Shown one piece after another: positions 19,195-28,629 of a DNA stretch of 52,265 nucleotides (positions within the stretch are counted from its first letter, which is position 1; each line of letters opens with the position of its first letter). Both the position numbers and the translations under genes were made by a program. The notes beneath the pieces were generated by a model, which saw nothing but the letters and a program-made list of their open reading frames with translations, did not search any database and was not told where the DNA came from. Location of the stretch: NCBI GenBank assembly GCA_001970955.1, contig MPUH01000470.1:1-52265 (forward strand), read 5' to 3'. This DNA comes from Stentor coeruleus (lineage: Eukaryota; Ciliophora; Heterotrichea; Heterotrichida; Stentoridae).

Positions 19195-20511
19195 ATGGAT
19201 TTAATAGCAAGTGTATTTGATTCAAATAGTAAATGCAACAAGTGCAAAAACTCATTTAATCTTCTGTCCAAGCGGCGAAAATGCGTGACTTGCGGTAATA
19301 TCTAAACAGGTAAGATTTTTTGTAAAAAGTGCAGTACTAAAGTTAGTGTTCCAGGAATTTTTACTGACAAGCGATACTGTAAAGATTGCCATATAAAAGA
19401 AACTACTAAGACTTCATCAAAAGCTCCTCCTCTATCAAAACTTCCACCACCTTCACCTCCAGTATCAAATTCAAGTGAAGAGGTTAAAGTTGGGTTGAAA
19501 ATTTCAGAAGAAGAATATGAGACAAATAAACAATCAATTGTTAATGTTGTGAATACAATTAATCAAGGAGTTAAGGCAATGCCCAGAGCAGCAAGTGTAA
19601 TTTTTATATAGTTCGCTAGATCTGGTAATCAGCATTTACAGCTAATCCCTGAAGATCCTTTAAATCATTATGAAATCCTAAGCAAATTAGGAGAAGGTGG
19701 AGCTGGAAGTGTATATTTGTGTAAAAATAAAGTGACTAATGAGAATTTTGCTGTTAAAAGGATTGAGATTAAACATGATCAGCATAGAGAATTGATATTA
19801 AATGAGATAATATTGACAAAGTTATCAGCAAGTCCTTATATTGTCAATTATTATGAAAGTTATGATCATGAAGGATATCTTTGGCTTGTTGTTGAGCTTA
19901 TGAAAGCTAGTCTTACTGATTTTATTCTAGGAAATACAGGGAAGATTCCTGAAAAAATCATTGCTTATGTTATGAGAGAAACTCTTCTTGGGTTAAAATG
20001 TATGCATGATAGTTTTAGAATCCATAGAGATATTAAAAGTGATAATATACTTATATCTCTTAATGGGGCTGTGAAATTAGCTGATTTCGGATATGCTGCA
20101 CAGTTGACTCAAGAACAAGATGTAAGGCATACGGTTGTTGGAACACCTAGTTGGATGGCCCCTGAATTAGTTACAGGTAGCGATTATGGACTTGGTGTTG
20201 ATGTTTGGAGTTTGGGTATTGTGGCTATTGAAATGGTACTTGGGGAACCTCCGTATTTAGAAGAAAGTCCTATGAGAGCATTATATCTTATTGCTACTAA
20301 ACCTTCACCTTCTGTGCCGAGAAATACTGGTTGGAGCGAAAATTTAGTTAATTTTGTTGATTTGTGCTTGATGAAAGACCCTTTGAGAAGACCTAGTTGC
20401 GAAGCTTTGTTGCAACACCCACTGATTGTGGAGGTAAGTCAAGGAGATAAACAGTTCTTTATTGACTTTGTCACATCTTGGGCTAATAAGAGAAGAAGGA
20501 AAGCCCATTAG
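19195..20511 (+). CDS. FYVE-domain STE20/PAK-type protein kinase (two 15-nt introns)
   Basis: Splicing out 19295-19309 and 19597-19611 gives one frame of 428 residues from ATG 19195 (AATAAATGG context). Residues ~14-60 form a FYVE-type zinc finger: CNKCKNSFNLLSKRRKCVTC, then GKIFCKKC and RYCKDC, with the basic R-R-K-C signature that binds PtdIns3P on endosomes. A Pro/Ser linker follows, then a kinase domain: LGEGGAGSVY glycine loop, FAVKRI lysine, IHRDIKSDN catalytic loop, KLADFGYAA, GTPSWMAPE activation segment, and DVWSLGIVAIEM. HRDIKSDN and GTPSWMAPE mark the STE20/PAK group. All catalytic residues are present. Both introns contain or create in-frame stops, so without splicing only the kinase part is open. 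Confidence 0.9.
19295..19309 (+). other. 15-nt intron GTAATATCTAAACAG
   Basis: GT...AG, 15 bases, with an internal in-frame TAA. Removing it restores the FYVE finger (TGC G|GT AAG ATT TTT TGT). Intron length matches heterotrich ciliates. Confidence 0.93.
19597..19611 (+). other. 15-nt intron GTAATTTTTATATAG
   Basis: GT...AG, 15 bases. It removes an in-frame block before the kinase domain and joins AGC-AAGT-type linker sequence to TTC GCT AGA, keeping the frame open. Confidence 0.88.
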
Positions 20512-20886
20512 ATAAGTTATAGAGATAGATGGTTTAAGTTTTTTATGAGCTTTTGAATGGAAAAAGCTTAGGTTTTAGGTTATGTTTTGTGTTTTTATAG
20601 AGATCAGCAGGATTTTTGGGAAATTTAGATGGTAATTAGGATTTTTTAAAGTTTTATGATTTTATCAGTTTATAAGTGTGGAGAAAAATTAGGTTTGTAT
20701 CCTCCAATTTAGTAATCTTAAAAAAATATTAAATCTATATTTATAGCAGCATGTTCACTATACTAAAAATCATAAAAATAACTTTAAATAAACCATTCTC
20801 CTCAAGGTAAAAAAATTCCAATGCCTATTAAAAAAACCTTTATCCCTAACCTAAAAAGCATACAATATTCTTTTCACATACTATAA
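20512..20886. other. Intergenic region before RPS15
   Basis: The first ~190 bases are G-rich and C-poor (3' flank of the kinase gene). The last ~150 are C-rich (5' flank of RPS15), ending ATACTATAAATGG. No gene is seen. Confidence 0.55.
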
Positions 20887-21324
20887 ATGGCAGATTCCCA
20901 ACCAAAGAAAAGAACTTTCAGACGCTATACCTATAAAGGAATAGATCTTGAAGACCTCGTCAAAATGGAAAGGGACAAATTCGTAAAAATGCTAGGGTCA
21001 AGGGCAAAGCGAAGACTTGTAAACAGAGAAGTTCCTCACAAATACATCCGTTTTTACAAAAAATGTGTAGCTGCTAAAAAAGACGTTCCTTTAGGAGAAA
21101 AGCCAAAAGCAGTAAAAACTCATTTAAGAAATGCGATTATCCTTCCAGAACTCGTTGGATCAGTTGTTGGTATTTACAATGGGCGCACTTTTGTCCCTGT
21201 TGAAATCAAACCTGATATGATTGGGAGGTACCTTGCAGAATTCTCAATTACCTATAAACCAGTTAAACATGGAAGACCTGGAATTGGTGCTTCTAAAGGT
21301 TCCACAGCAGTAGATCTTAAGTAA
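20887..21324 (+). CDS. RPS15: 40S ribosomal protein S15 (uS19)
   Basis: 145 residues, full length. uS19 sits on the head of the small subunit. Recognisable are the N-terminal RTFRRYTYKGIDLEDL, the RAKRRLVNREV basic stretch, the conserved KTHLRNAIILPELVGSVVGI core, YNGRTFVPVEIKPDMIGRYL and the C-terminal PVKHGRPGIGA tail, which reaches the decoding site. No intron. The coding part is richer in G and C at third positions than its neighbours, as expected for a highly expressed gene. The start context is CTATAAATGG. Confidence 0.97.
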   Translation: MADSQPKKRTFRRYTYKGIDLEDLVKMERDKFVKMLGSRAKRRLVNREVPHKYIRFYKKCVAAKKDVPLGEKPKAVKTHLRNAIILPELVGSVVGIYNGRTFVPVEIKPDMIGRYLAEFSITYKPVKHGRPGIGASKGSTAVDLK

Positions 21325-21618
21325 TAGAAGAATTATTATTGACTATGGATTTTAGAATGATTTAAGAGGTTTTATATAAGATTTTTATTTATTATGTAGA
21401 GATGATTTGAAGACATATAAAGATTTTATTAAAATGTAGTATGAATGATTTTAAAATACAGTAGGATTTATGATATAGATGGTTTGAATAAAATTTATAA
21501 GTGGATAATATAAAAGTTATGATGAGTAAGTTTGAGAATGAGAGGCTTGCTTTTAGATAATGTATTAGCTTAAAGATATAAGCGATTAAGTTTTTATTGG
21601 TTTTAAATAATATCTAAA

Positions 21619-22566
21619 CTAAAAGAGTCTTCTGGCCTTTGGTGAAGCGATTAATGAAAAGTTGTTAACCCGTTCAGCACTCCTACTTTGATCAGGGAAC
21701 AGATTCAACTTGCGTCGACCTGGAGCATTTTCCGAAAGGAAAGGATGTTGAAGTGCCTGCACCGCTGTATACCTTTCTTTTGGATCCCATCTTAACAGAA
21801 ATTCCATAAGCCTAATCGCTTGCCTTGGAGCTTGTAAAAAATCATTAAGTAACATACCAGGATACTCTTTAAAATGATACCCACATTTCTTAGCAAGACT
21901 AAGGCCATCTTTCCAATTATTCGGAAATCCTAACAAATAAGTTATTCTTTCTAATTGATCATCTTCAGAAGATCCAGGAAATAAAGGTCTTCCATAATAA
22001 ATCTCTGCAATAATGCAGCCCATTGCAAACATATCAATAGCAGAACTATATATTGAAGATCTTAAAAGAATTTCTGGTGCCCGGTACCAAAGAGTTGTGA
22101 TACGGTCTGTGTTTTTAGGACAACCTGTTTTTTTCGCACAGCCAAAATCGCCGATTTTGCAAATATCGTTTGAAATTAAAATGTTTTCTGGCTTTACATC
22201 TCGGTGCATGTAACCTGATTGATGAAGATAAGCTAGACCTTCTATGGCCTGACGAATAAATGAGATTATTAAAGGATGGGAACTTGGACTACGCTCCATA
22301 AAATCTATTAGTGAACATTCCATATAGTCAAAAACTAGATAAACATCATCATCTTCATGGAGTACTTCTCTTAATCTGATTATGTTTGCATGATTTAGTT
22401 TTCTTAAGATACTGACCTCAGGCAATTCACTACATTCATTCCATGAGTGAATACCTTGTTTAAGTTTCTTTATAGCAACAAAATCTCTTGTCCCTTTAAT
22501 TAGAGCTTTACTCACAACTCCATAACTTCCATCACCAATGGTTTTGATATATTTGTATTTATCCAT
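21619..22566 (-). CDS. RCK-family (MAK/ICK/MOK-like) protein kinase
   Basis: 315 residues, mostly one kinase domain. The glycine loop GDGSYG is at 11-16, the catalytic lysine at 33 (VAIKKLK), HRD at 121-123, DFG at 140-142 and APE at 163-165. The phrases SWNECSELPEVSILRKLNHA, NIIRLREVLHE and LFPGSSEDDQLERITYLLG are typical of RCK kinases, which sit between CDK and MAPK and control cilium length and intraflagellar transport. In this family the activation loop usually carries T-x-Y; here it is TDR (153-155), so the tyrosine to be phosphorylated is missing. The ~30-residue C-terminal tail is much shorter than in MAK/ICK and nearer to MOK. The gene is convergent with RPS15. Confidence 0.85.
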   Translation of the reverse strand: MDKYKYIKTIGDGSYGVVSKALIKGTRDFVAIKKLKQGIHSWNECSELPEVSILRKLNHANIIRLREVLHEDDDVYLVFDYMECSLIDFMERSPSSHPLIISFIRQAIEGLAYLHQSGYMHRDVKPENILISNDICKIGDFGCAKKTGCPKNTDRITTLWYRAPEILLRSSIYSSAIDMFAMGCIIAEIYYGRPLFPGSSEDDQLERITYLLGFPNNWKDGLSLAKKCGYHFKEYPGMLLNDFLQAPRQAIRLMEFLLRWDPKERYTAVQALQHPFLSENAPGRRKLNLFPDQSRSAERVNNFSLIASPKARRLF

Positions 22567-22602
22567 TATCTTCTATATATATTTTCATAGAAAGTTTAAG
22601 TT

Positions 22603-22615
22603 TTATGATAAGATT
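22603..22615 (-). promoter_or_regulatory. 13-mer motif AATCTTATCATAA (copy 2)
   Basis: Exact copy of TTATGATAAGATT on the plus strand, starting 37 bases before the RCK kinase start codon, the closest of the four copies to a gene. Confidence 0.4.
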
Positions 22616-23826
22616 AATTTTTATTATATAAATAACATAGAATTTTAGAAAACTTTTAAGCTCTTTGATGTTTCATGTTTTAGATTTTAGGAAATAAAAA
22701 TATCTTAAAATAATTAAATGCTAATTGTTTAGATTTTCTATCTAAAATACTTAGGTTTATTGGATTTAATTATATATTTAGCATATAATCATCAGAAAAC
22801 TATATAAAACATATAGGATAAAAAATATATTTTAGACATTTTATACTAATATTTAATAATTTTACTTTCTTAAGAGTTTTAGTGACTTATAACTTATTTA
22901 TAAGATCCTTACCTTAAAGGTTTCTATGATGAGTTTTTTGAATTATTTATTCTAAATATACCTTTAAATTTAATCAATTTGAATAAAATTATGCTTTGAC
23001 AACAATTTTTTAGACTAAATTAATCCAATATCTTATTGTAGCAAAATACCCCAAACAGTTTATATATTTTTTTAAGTTTTAAGTATATATTCTAATAAAT
23101 TGATCATCATAAAGTGGAAAATAACACAAATCTTTTATCAAAAACAGTTTATATACAATAAATAAAGCCAATAATTTGTAAATAGTAAAAAACAAACAAT
23201 TTTTTTTTAAATCTTCATATAATCATCATATTCATAGTATAATTTTACAAGCTGTATAATCTAATATTATTGTTAAGTATACACAAGAAATATATTCGCT
23301 TTTTTATATATTTTCTCTTATAGATTTTATTGATTTATTAGCTGATTGTATTATGCCTACAAATTTTTTACTTTTGTATCAATATAGCTTTTAGGCTTAG
23401 AATTTGCTTATTTTCACTTGCTACTCTTTGAGTTTTCTTAATAACAACTAAGAGAGCATTTTATTTGTTAATCCTAATGTCTTCAAATTTCCAACCCTAA
23501 CCATTATAATTCCATAATGGTCTATAATCTTATACAAACGTCCCAATTAGCCTTTTATTTACTAATAAATCACCCACTAATAAAAATTTCTATCATCAGT
23601 ATCATCTTTCACCTGCATTCTATTCTAAAAACTTCATTTATCCTTCTTCCTGTTCCAAAACATTTATCCTAACCTTCCATCATCCCAAAGCCTAAATAAT
23701 TCATCTAAAATCCACATAAACCTCATTAAACTCCATCATAAGACCTCAATAAACCTCCCTAATCAAAACCTACTATAAATCCTCTATAAACCATCAATTA
23801 GCTATGGATATTCTTCACTATAAAAA
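22616..23826. other. Divergent intergenic region, RCK kinase / CDPK-like gene
   Basis: About 1.2 kb of AT-rich DNA. The right ~350 bases (from about 23470) are C-rich and almost G-free, the 5' flank of the next gene, ending CACTATAAAAAATGG. No RNA gene is seen. Confidence 0.5.
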
Positions 23827-25527
23827 ATGGGCAAATGTTTATCCAAATGCTGCTCCAAATGCTGCTCTAAATGCTGCTCCAAATGCTGCTTCAAATGCTG
23901 CTCCAAATGCTGCTCCAAATGCTACTCCATATGCCACCTTATATGCAGTTACATATGCTGCTGTAAAAGTAAAAAACATCAAAAACCCAACACTATGTCC
24001 GATGATATATCCGGTACACCCAAAATACCCGGTACACCCAAAATACCCGGTACACCCGAGAGGGAGGTGTCTCTTACTTCACCAGAAGATATTCCATTAA
24101 TCAATCCTCAACCCGATCCAATTACTAAAACCAGCATTCGTGAAGACTATTATATATGTGAAAAAATCGGCTATGATAAATTTTCTACTCTATTCAAATG
24201 CGAAAAAAGGACTACTGGAGTTTTCTATCTATTACAAGTTTTCTCAATAGCAAGTTTAGAGCAGAATGGCCTTAACAACTTTCTAAAAGAAGTTGAATTG
24301 CTTAAAGGTGCTAATCACCCAAACTTAGTTAAAATTATAGATATCTACAAGGACCAAGCATATATTTATATTATAACTAAAAAATGTAAAGGAGGTGAAT
24401 TACTTGATAGAATCATTTCGGGTAAAGTTTTAAGCGAAAATGAAGTCGCCCTTTATATGAAACAAATTGTATCATCTGTTTTTTACCTGCATAGCAAGAA
24501 TATCACTCATGGTGATTTAAGGCTGGAAAATATCATGCTTTCAAAAAAAGAAACAAATTCAAGTTTAAAGCTTGTTGAGTTAAGTAGTTGTAACTATTTA
24601 AAAAAAAGAAGTAACTTACGTGTAAAGCCTATTGAGTTTAGCAATTATAACCATTTAAAAAAAAAAAAAACTAATGTAAAAGTTACCAGTCCTCATTTCA
24701 TGAGTTCTGAAGCTATTGATGGGTATTTTGACACAAAATGTGATATTTGGAGTTTGGGAATCATGATGTATATCTTGCTTTCAGGGTCTCCTCCATTTGC
24801 TGGGAATAATGAAAAAGAAATTAAGAAGAGTATTATTTCGACTAAGCTCCAATTCAATGATGCAAATTGGCAGAAAATCTCAAAAGAAGCCATAATTCTC
24901 ATCGAAAGGATGCTGAGCAGCGATCCCGATGACCGTCCAACAGCCGAAGAAGTCCTCAATGACACTTGGATGGTTCAAAGAGCTAATAATGAAGTCGAAG
25001 ATAATGATATAACCTCGGTAATATCAGATCTTGATCTATTCAATAGTAATATAAAGTTCCAAAAATCTATTCTAACCTTTGCAATTCCTGCAATTATGTC
25101 ATCAAATGAAATTGAAAAATTAAGAAAAGCTTATAATGAGATCGATAAAAACGGTGATCAACTTTTGAGTAAAACTGAAATTCGTGATGGTTTGCAAAAA
25201 AATTCACTTTTTTGCCATGATGATATTGAGATACAATTATCTTCAGTTGAATTTGATGAGAATGGGAAAATTAATTATTCTGACTTCCTTGACAAAGCAT
25301 TTGGTTTGGATAAAGAAATGCTAAAGTATAAAATTGTTCAAGCATTTAATAAAATTGATAAGGATCATAGTGGGAAAATTAGTAAGGGTGAGCTTATGGC
25401 TGTATTTGGAACAAGCCATACTAACAGAAAAAATATTAAGAAGATGATTAAGGATGCTGATAAAAATAAAGATAAAGAGATTGACTTGGAAGAATTCATC
25501 GAATTTATGAACAATTTGGTTAGCTAG
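23827..25527 (+). CDS. Poly-cysteine CDPK-like pseudokinase with four EF-hands
   Basis: 566 residues. The N-terminus MGKCLSKCC carries Gly2 for myristoylation, followed by seven SKCC-type repeats and 19 cysteines within residues 4-46, a potential palmitoylation array. A linker with GTPKIP repeats leads to a kinase fold (~107-380) in which catalytic residues are lost: the glycine loop is GYDKFSTLF, VAIK-type Lys is Gln (FYLLQVF), HRD is HGD (THGDLRLEN), DFG is replaced by ELS, and APE is SSE. DIWSLGIMMYILLSGSPPF shows the CDPK/CaMK lineage. Four EF-hands follow at about 439 (DKNGDQLLSKTE), 475 (DENGKINYSD, short), 511 (DKDHSGKISKGE) and 543 (DKNKDKEIDLEE). It is probably a calcium-responsive membrane scaffold; that role is inference. 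Confidence 0.9.
   Translation: MGKCLSKCCSKCCSKCCSKCCFKCCSKCCSKCYSICHLICSYICCCKSKKHQKPNTMSDDISGTPKIPGTPKIPGTPEREVSLTSPEDIPLINPQPDPITKTSIREDYYICEKIGYDKFSTLFKCEKRTTGVFYLLQVFSIASLEQNGLNNFLKEVELLKGANHPNLVKIIDIYKDQAYIYIITKKCKGGELLDRIISGKVLSENEVALYMKQIVSSVFYLHSKNITHGDLRLENIMLSKKETNSSLKLVELSSCNYLKKRSNLRVKPIEFSNYNHLKKKKTNVKVTSPHFMSSEAIDGYFDTKCDIWSLGIMMYILLSGSPPFAGNNEKEIKKSIISTKLQFNDANWQKISKEAIILIERMLSSDPDDRPTAEEVLNDTWMVQRANNEVEDNDITSVISDLDLFNSNIKFQKSILTFAIPAIMSSNEIEKLRKAYNEIDKNGDQLLSKTEIRDGLQKNSLFCHDDIEIQLSSVEFDENGKINYSDFLDKAFGLDKEMLKYKIVQAFNKIDKDHSGKISKGELMAVFGTSHTNRKNIKKMIKDADKNKDKEIDLEEFIEFMNNLVS
23842..23925 (+). repeat. Seven 12-bp in-frame repeats (TCCAAATGCTGC)
   Basis: Seven tandem 12-bp units with one-base variants encode S/F-K-C-C/Y. 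They expand the cysteine array of the CDPK-like protein. Another frame is open over the repeat but does not join the kinase. Confidence 0.9.
24013..24057 (+). repeat. 18-bp in-frame repeat, 2.5 copies (GTPKIP)
   Basis: Units GGTACACCCAAAATACCC at 24013-24030 and 24031-24048, with a half unit to 24057. They encode the GTPKIP linker, with Thr-Pro sites that could be phosphorylated. Confidence 0.85.
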
Positions 25528-26457
25528 GATAAATAAAATACGCTTATGGAATTTGACTTGGGTTAGAGTTTTTGTAGATGATTTGAAGTTGGGAATATTA
25601 GATTATGGTTAGAATAGGTGGTTTAACTATTGGTTTTAATAAAAATATTTAGTTTATATTTTGATGATTTGTTAAGGAAAAATAAGCTTTACTATGAATG
25701 TAGTTTTAGAGTTTTTAAATAGATACTTTTTTAACCAAATGCTTAGATTGAAATGATTATTTTTAAATAGAAAAAAATATAGGTTTAGTAGCTTGGGCTT
25801 GAATTTATACTTTTATATCAGAGCATACTTGCCCATGATATGTATCTTAAAATGAAAAAAATATAGTTTTATTATAGCAAGCTTAAGAATTGCTTAGGTT
25901 GATTACTTCTTAAAAATTACTTATTGTGTAATCATTTTTTAAACTTTATTTCTACATAGTGTTATTTCCATCAGAGTTATCCTTTTAAATCATCTCCAAA
26001 TATTTTTTACATTTTTTTTATTTCATTGAAGTAGTTTGAGTATTCAGTTTATCTACATAAAATATTACTTCATTAGTGAAATTCCTCTGAAACTTTCATG
26101 GTATTTTTAAGGATTTCTTTAATAAAATCACATACCTACCACATTTACTATAATAAACATATGCAATACTGTAAAATATATTAAAATCAATACAAAATTA
26201 CTAATAATCTAATAGTTATAAATGGGGATTTCCATTCTAAAAAATATTCACTAATTAACTTCTCACAAATCCTCTCTTCTAATCATGTTCTTAAACCCCA
26301 CAAGTTCTCTTCTATCTAAAATCATAAAATCCCTTCATAAATCCATCCTATTAACTCAAAAAGTCATCATTTTTTAAAATCTTAATTTTTTCCAAAATCA
26401 AAAATTTCCTCAACTCTTACCTATAAATCTTTTATAAATCATATAAAATAGATTAAC
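25528..26457. other. Convergent intergenic region
   Basis: The left part is G-rich (3' flank of the CDPK-like gene) and the right ~240 bases are C-rich and G-poor (3' flank of the minus-strand gene 26458-26880). No gene is seen on either strand. Confidence 0.55.
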
Positions 26458-26880
26458 TTAATTTTTTTTCGTTTTGACAATTTCTATACGTTTTTGAGGG
26501 AATTTACGTAGAGTAATTTTTGAAATAGTAACTTTATGTGATGTTGAAGGCCGTTCTGTATTCAGAGCTTTTACTGGTGAAGTTTTTTTTGTAGGAGAAA
26601 GCAAGTCATTTAATTTGCAAAGTACTGAATCTTCTTCAACATAAACATAAGGTTTTATTTCATATATATCGTTGTCAGGATCATCTAAATCTAGAGGAGA
26701 TTCACAGTTTCTAGCTGTGACTGGAGCTTTTGAACCTTTGTTTTCAGGTGGCAAAGATGAATGCAAAACTTGCGATTGCTTTTGGGGACGGGCTTTATAT
26801 AGCTTGTTTGAAGAAATTGATACTTTTCTGATACGAATAGACTCTGCTGTTGTTCTTAACGAGTCAAGCTGCCTGTTCAT
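26458..26880 (-). CDS. Hypothetical small basic protein, 140 aa
   Basis: Intact frame with a good start context (AATAATAAATG on the minus strand) and the standard flank skew on both sides, which supports it as a real gene. The protein is Lys/Arg/Ser-rich and probably disordered: basic N-terminus (TTAESIRIRKVSISSNKLYK), an acidic centre (LDLDDPDNDIYEIKPYVYVE), a short helix CKLNDLLSPTKK and a basic tail ending KIEIVKTKK-like. Several S/T-P sites are present. No domain is recognised. Confidence 0.6.
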   Translation of the reverse strand: MNRQLDSLRTTAESIRIRKVSISSNKLYKARPQKQSQVLHSSLPPENKGSKAPVTARNCESPLDLDDPDNDIYEIKPYVYVEEDSVLCKLNDLLSPTKKTSPVKALNTERPSTSHKVTISKITLRKFPQKRIEIVKTKKN

Positions 26881-27891
26881 TTATTATTATTTATGATCAC
26901 TAACGAGATTTAAAACGAGATAAAGATAGGGATAATTTTTAAAATAGGAAAAGATTTAATTGTAAATAAGATATTACAGTCAAATAAGGGTTATTGATTA
27001 GATAATTTTATCTTTTAGAAAATTTTTAAAGTTTTGAGCCTAGGTAATTCAATCTAAATAGTTATTATTTAAAGTTATTATGTTTGATTATAGGTAAACT
27101 ATCATTATATATATTTCTAGTATTTATAACTTTAGAATCCAATATATTTTTGAATTATATAATTTCATGCTACTGATGCATGTGAAAATAATGATTTTTA
27201 TGTATAAAACTTGTATTATGTTATAAAAATCTTAAATCAGCGTATTATTCAATGAAATTTCTAAAATTGTATAGAAACAACCAATATTTTTGGATTAACC
27301 CAGCCCGATATTTTTATTTATCATTTCCAGATAGTGAAAAACACTTAAAACTTATTCCTAATTTTATATTCCTATCATTTTTCTATAAACCTTAATTTGC
27401 TGCTAATAAAAATTCTATATAAACTCTCATTATTCACATTATCATTATTTAAAATAATTATTACCTTATGTTTATATATTATTTTTTCTTCAAAATCCTT
27501 TCCATATTAAATATTTTTTTATTCCTTCAAAGATTTTCTATCTGATATTTAAGAATTGTCTATCTTAAACACTCATATTTTAATAGTTAAGCATTACAAT
27601 TTATAAAATTTGTCAATAATTGTTATACCTTTAGAGAAAAAGAAAAAATTCAATAAATTTTATATACAAATTCTTGACATTTATAAAATATGAACCTATT
27701 TTAACAATTTAAGTTTAGTTTAATTCATTTAGAATTTCGATATAAATTGTGTATAAAAAACTACAAACAAAGTTAAATGTTTTATTATCTGTTTGAATAT
27801 ATATAATAAATGTTAATAGATTATTATTTTAGAGTTTAAAACTTTTAAATTATCTTATTTTATAATTCTGGTAATGAGGTAAATTAATCAC
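26881..27891. other. 5' flank of 26458-26880 gene, AT-rich
   Basis: Very AT-rich DNA without a convincing frame, motif or RNA gene. Confidence 0.45.
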
Positions 27892-28138
27892 AGAAAAAAG
27901 TCTGAGCAAAAACTCAAACACTATATCGAAATCTTTCCTTGTCAGACAGTTTTTAGATTACTCAACAATAGTAATAACTCTAACATCACAAAAGCCTCAA
28001 ATATTTTTAGCATCACATCAAAAAAAGCTAAAAATATGCAAAATGTACCAAAAATAACTGAGTTTACAGATATATTCATTTAGAAGTATTGCAAAAAATT
28101 AGAGAAAAATAAAATTAATGCAGCATACTGCAAATAAA
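27892..28138 (+). pseudogene. Short coding-like tract (weak)
   Basis: A frame of about 60 codons without a stop (KSEQKLKHYIEIFPCQTVFR, then NNSNITKASNIFSITSKK, then TEFTDIFI) is interrupted by one TAG and ends at TAA just inside the 61-bp duplication. There is no ATG in the expected place and no recognised family, so it is a possible relic only. Confidence 0.22.
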
Positions 28139-28249
28139 TCTATAATAACTATATATATTATTATTTCTCAAATGCCTAGCCAGAGTTTCTGCAAATAAAT
28201 CTATAATAACTATATATATTATTATTTCTCAAATGCCTAGCCAGAGTTT
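28128..28249. repeat. Perfect 61-bp tandem duplication
   Basis: Positions 28128-28188 and 28189-28249 are identical (starting CTGCAAATAAATCTATAATA, ending GCCAGAGTTT). There is no N between them, so this may be a recent true duplication or a collapsed-overlap error. Confidence 0.88.
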
Positions 28250-28629
28250 ATTAGAATTTTGATTTATACAATTTAGCATCATTACAATATTTTTAATCAC
28301 TGAATAAAGCCCAAAAAAATACATTTTAGTAAAAAGCAAACACATATTTTCCTACTTTTAAAAACTTTTGTATAACCAAAACATATAAACTATATATTAA
28401 ATTAACCTAAAAACTCTCTAAAGTCAAATCCTAAACATTTTCTCCCAAAATCCTTCAATAATAGCACCCTGACACTTATTTAACCAATAAACTTACTCAA
28501 ATATTTTTTATACAATTATACAACCCTTATATAAAATTTATCAATAAAGTTCCTATATAAGTACCGAAATATATTTTATAAACATTTCAAACAACCCTAG
28601 TGGATGAAATTAATCATGGTCAATAATAA

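Noticed and set aside
23804-24100. Frame with PNAAPNAA repeats overlapping the CDPK-like start
   Set aside because: Alternate reading of the 12-bp repeat; only the other frame continues into the kinase and EF-hands.
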